The notes under the pieces were generated by a model. The model saw only the letters and a program-made list of their open reading frames with translations. It made no database searches and was not told the origin of the DNA. A stretch of 6,170 nucleotides of DNA. Origin: CAZSDP01 sp964605665 (GTDB lineage Bacteria; Planctomycetota; UBA8108; UBA1146). Below, one piece after another: positions 5,564-6,170 of the stretch. Within the stretch, counting starts at the first letter, position 1; the number at the start of each line of letters is the position of its first letter. A program made the position numbers and the translations under genes. The stretch spans positions 1 to 6,170 of the forward strand of contig CAZSDP010000051.1 in NCBI GenBank assembly GCA_964605665.1, in the 5' to 3' direction.

Positions 5564-6170
5564 GTGGCCAAAGAACGCCTGCAAAAATTCATCGCAAACT
5601 GCGGGCATTGTTCGCGGCGCAAGGCAGAACTGTTGATCGAGGCCGGCTTGGTCGAAGTAGATGGGCGAAAAGCAGAGCTCGGCTACAAGATCGATCCTGA
5701 AAAGCAAACGGTCACAATCAACGGAGAAGAAGTTCGCCCGAACTCCCGGATGGTGATCGCTCTTCACAAGCCAGCCGGATTCATCACCAGCACCCACGAC
5801 ACCCACGACCGACTCACCGTCATGGATCTACTTCCTCGACGCATCGCTCAAACCGGGGTCTTACCCGCAGGTCGGCTCGACTTGGAAACCGAAGGTTTGC
5901 TGATCATGACCAATGACGGCGACCTGCAACATCACATCACTCACCCTCGCTATGAGTGCGAGAAAGAGTATTACGTCGAGCTCAATCAAACCCCGCGTCG
6001 AGAACAGATCGAGCATCTCGAACGCGGGATCTACCTACCCGACCTCGATCGTAAGACCTCGCCCGCCGACATCTTCGACTTCGAACGAAGAAAAGATGGG
6101 ACCTCGACTCTCAAAATCAGAATTCGCGAAGGAATGAAACGGCAGATCCGCCGAATGTTCGAAGCACTCG
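5564..6170 (+). CDS. rluB: RsuA/RluB-family rRNA pseudouridine synthase (3' end missing)
   Basis: The first 202 codons of a cytoplasmic enzyme that isomerises a uridine in ribosomal RNA to pseudouridine. Residues 4-55 form an S4 RNA-binding domain (ERLQKFIANCGHCSRRKAE, then EVDGRKAELG). The catalytic domain starts at about 63 with the ALHKPAGFITS motif (66-76). It contains the family active-site motif GRLDLETEGLLIMTNDGDL (103-121), with the catalytic Asp at 106. The late signature REGMKRQIRRMF (188-199) matches the usual EGRNRQVRRM. The frame is open to the window edge and the rest lies outside. The start is GTG, with GGGAG six bases upstream. The S4 region looks closest to RluB, which acts on 23S rRNA U2605 in E. 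coli, but RsuA, RluE and RluF share the motifs. The family call is firm and the symbol tentative. It may be co-transcribed with the membrane-protein gene or have its own promoter. Confidence 0.92.
   Translation, partial: MAKERLQKFIANCGHCSRRKAELLIEAGLVEVDGRKAELGYKIDPEKQTVTINGEEVRPNSRMVIALHKPAGFITSTHDTHDRLTVMDLLPRRIAQTGVLPAGRLDLETEGLLIMTNDGDLQHHITHPRYECEKEYYVELNQTPRREQIEHLERGIYLPDLDRKTSPADIFDFERRKDGTSTLKIRIREGMKRQIRRMFEAL

Noticed and set aside
5444..5806. 120-residue minus-strand frame over the start of the pseudouridine synthase gene
   Set aside because: It is antisense to the S4 domain coding region, which has clear family motifs and a ribosome binding site.

Overview
The window carries four protein-coding genes in a moderately GC-rich bacterial background. 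I cannot name the organism. The best guess is a planctomycete or a similar environmental Gram-negative. This rests on a secreted GH51 glycosidase, a selenocysteine-decoding factor, a single-pass membrane protein of a style common in planctomycetes, and mostly weak Shine-Dalgarno sequences. It is inference from protein style, not from a marker gene.

Layout, left to right. Positions 1-160 are a non-coding, irregular array of AATAACC units with C-runs. Next, on the minus strand, is a secreted GH51 alpha-L-arabinofuranosidase (224-1813). A 262-base spacer (1814-2075) follows, with small repeats and a possible promoter. selB, the selenocysteine-specific elongation factor, is also on the minus strand (2076-4007). 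A 535-base divergent spacer (4008-4542) holds the selB ribosome binding site, a leader hairpin, poly-C runs and a plausible plus-strand promoter. On the plus strand come an unrecognised single-pass membrane protein (4543-5430) and the start of an RsuA/RluB-type pseudouridine synthase (5564 to the window end, cut off).

The genes do not form one pathway. The arabinofuranosidase belongs to hemicellulose or pectin side-chain breakdown outside the cytoplasm. selB and the pseudouridine synthase both serve translation, but they are divergent and not co-transcribed. No selA, selD or tRNA-Sec gene was found here, so selB stands apart from the rest of the selenocysteine machinery within this window.

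No clear new multi-gene system is visible. The items most worth a second look are the hairpin in the selB leader, the promoter placed so that the membrane-protein mRNA would be leaderless, the AATAACC array, the roughly ten-fold excess of the hexamer CGATCG, and the unknown membrane protein itself.
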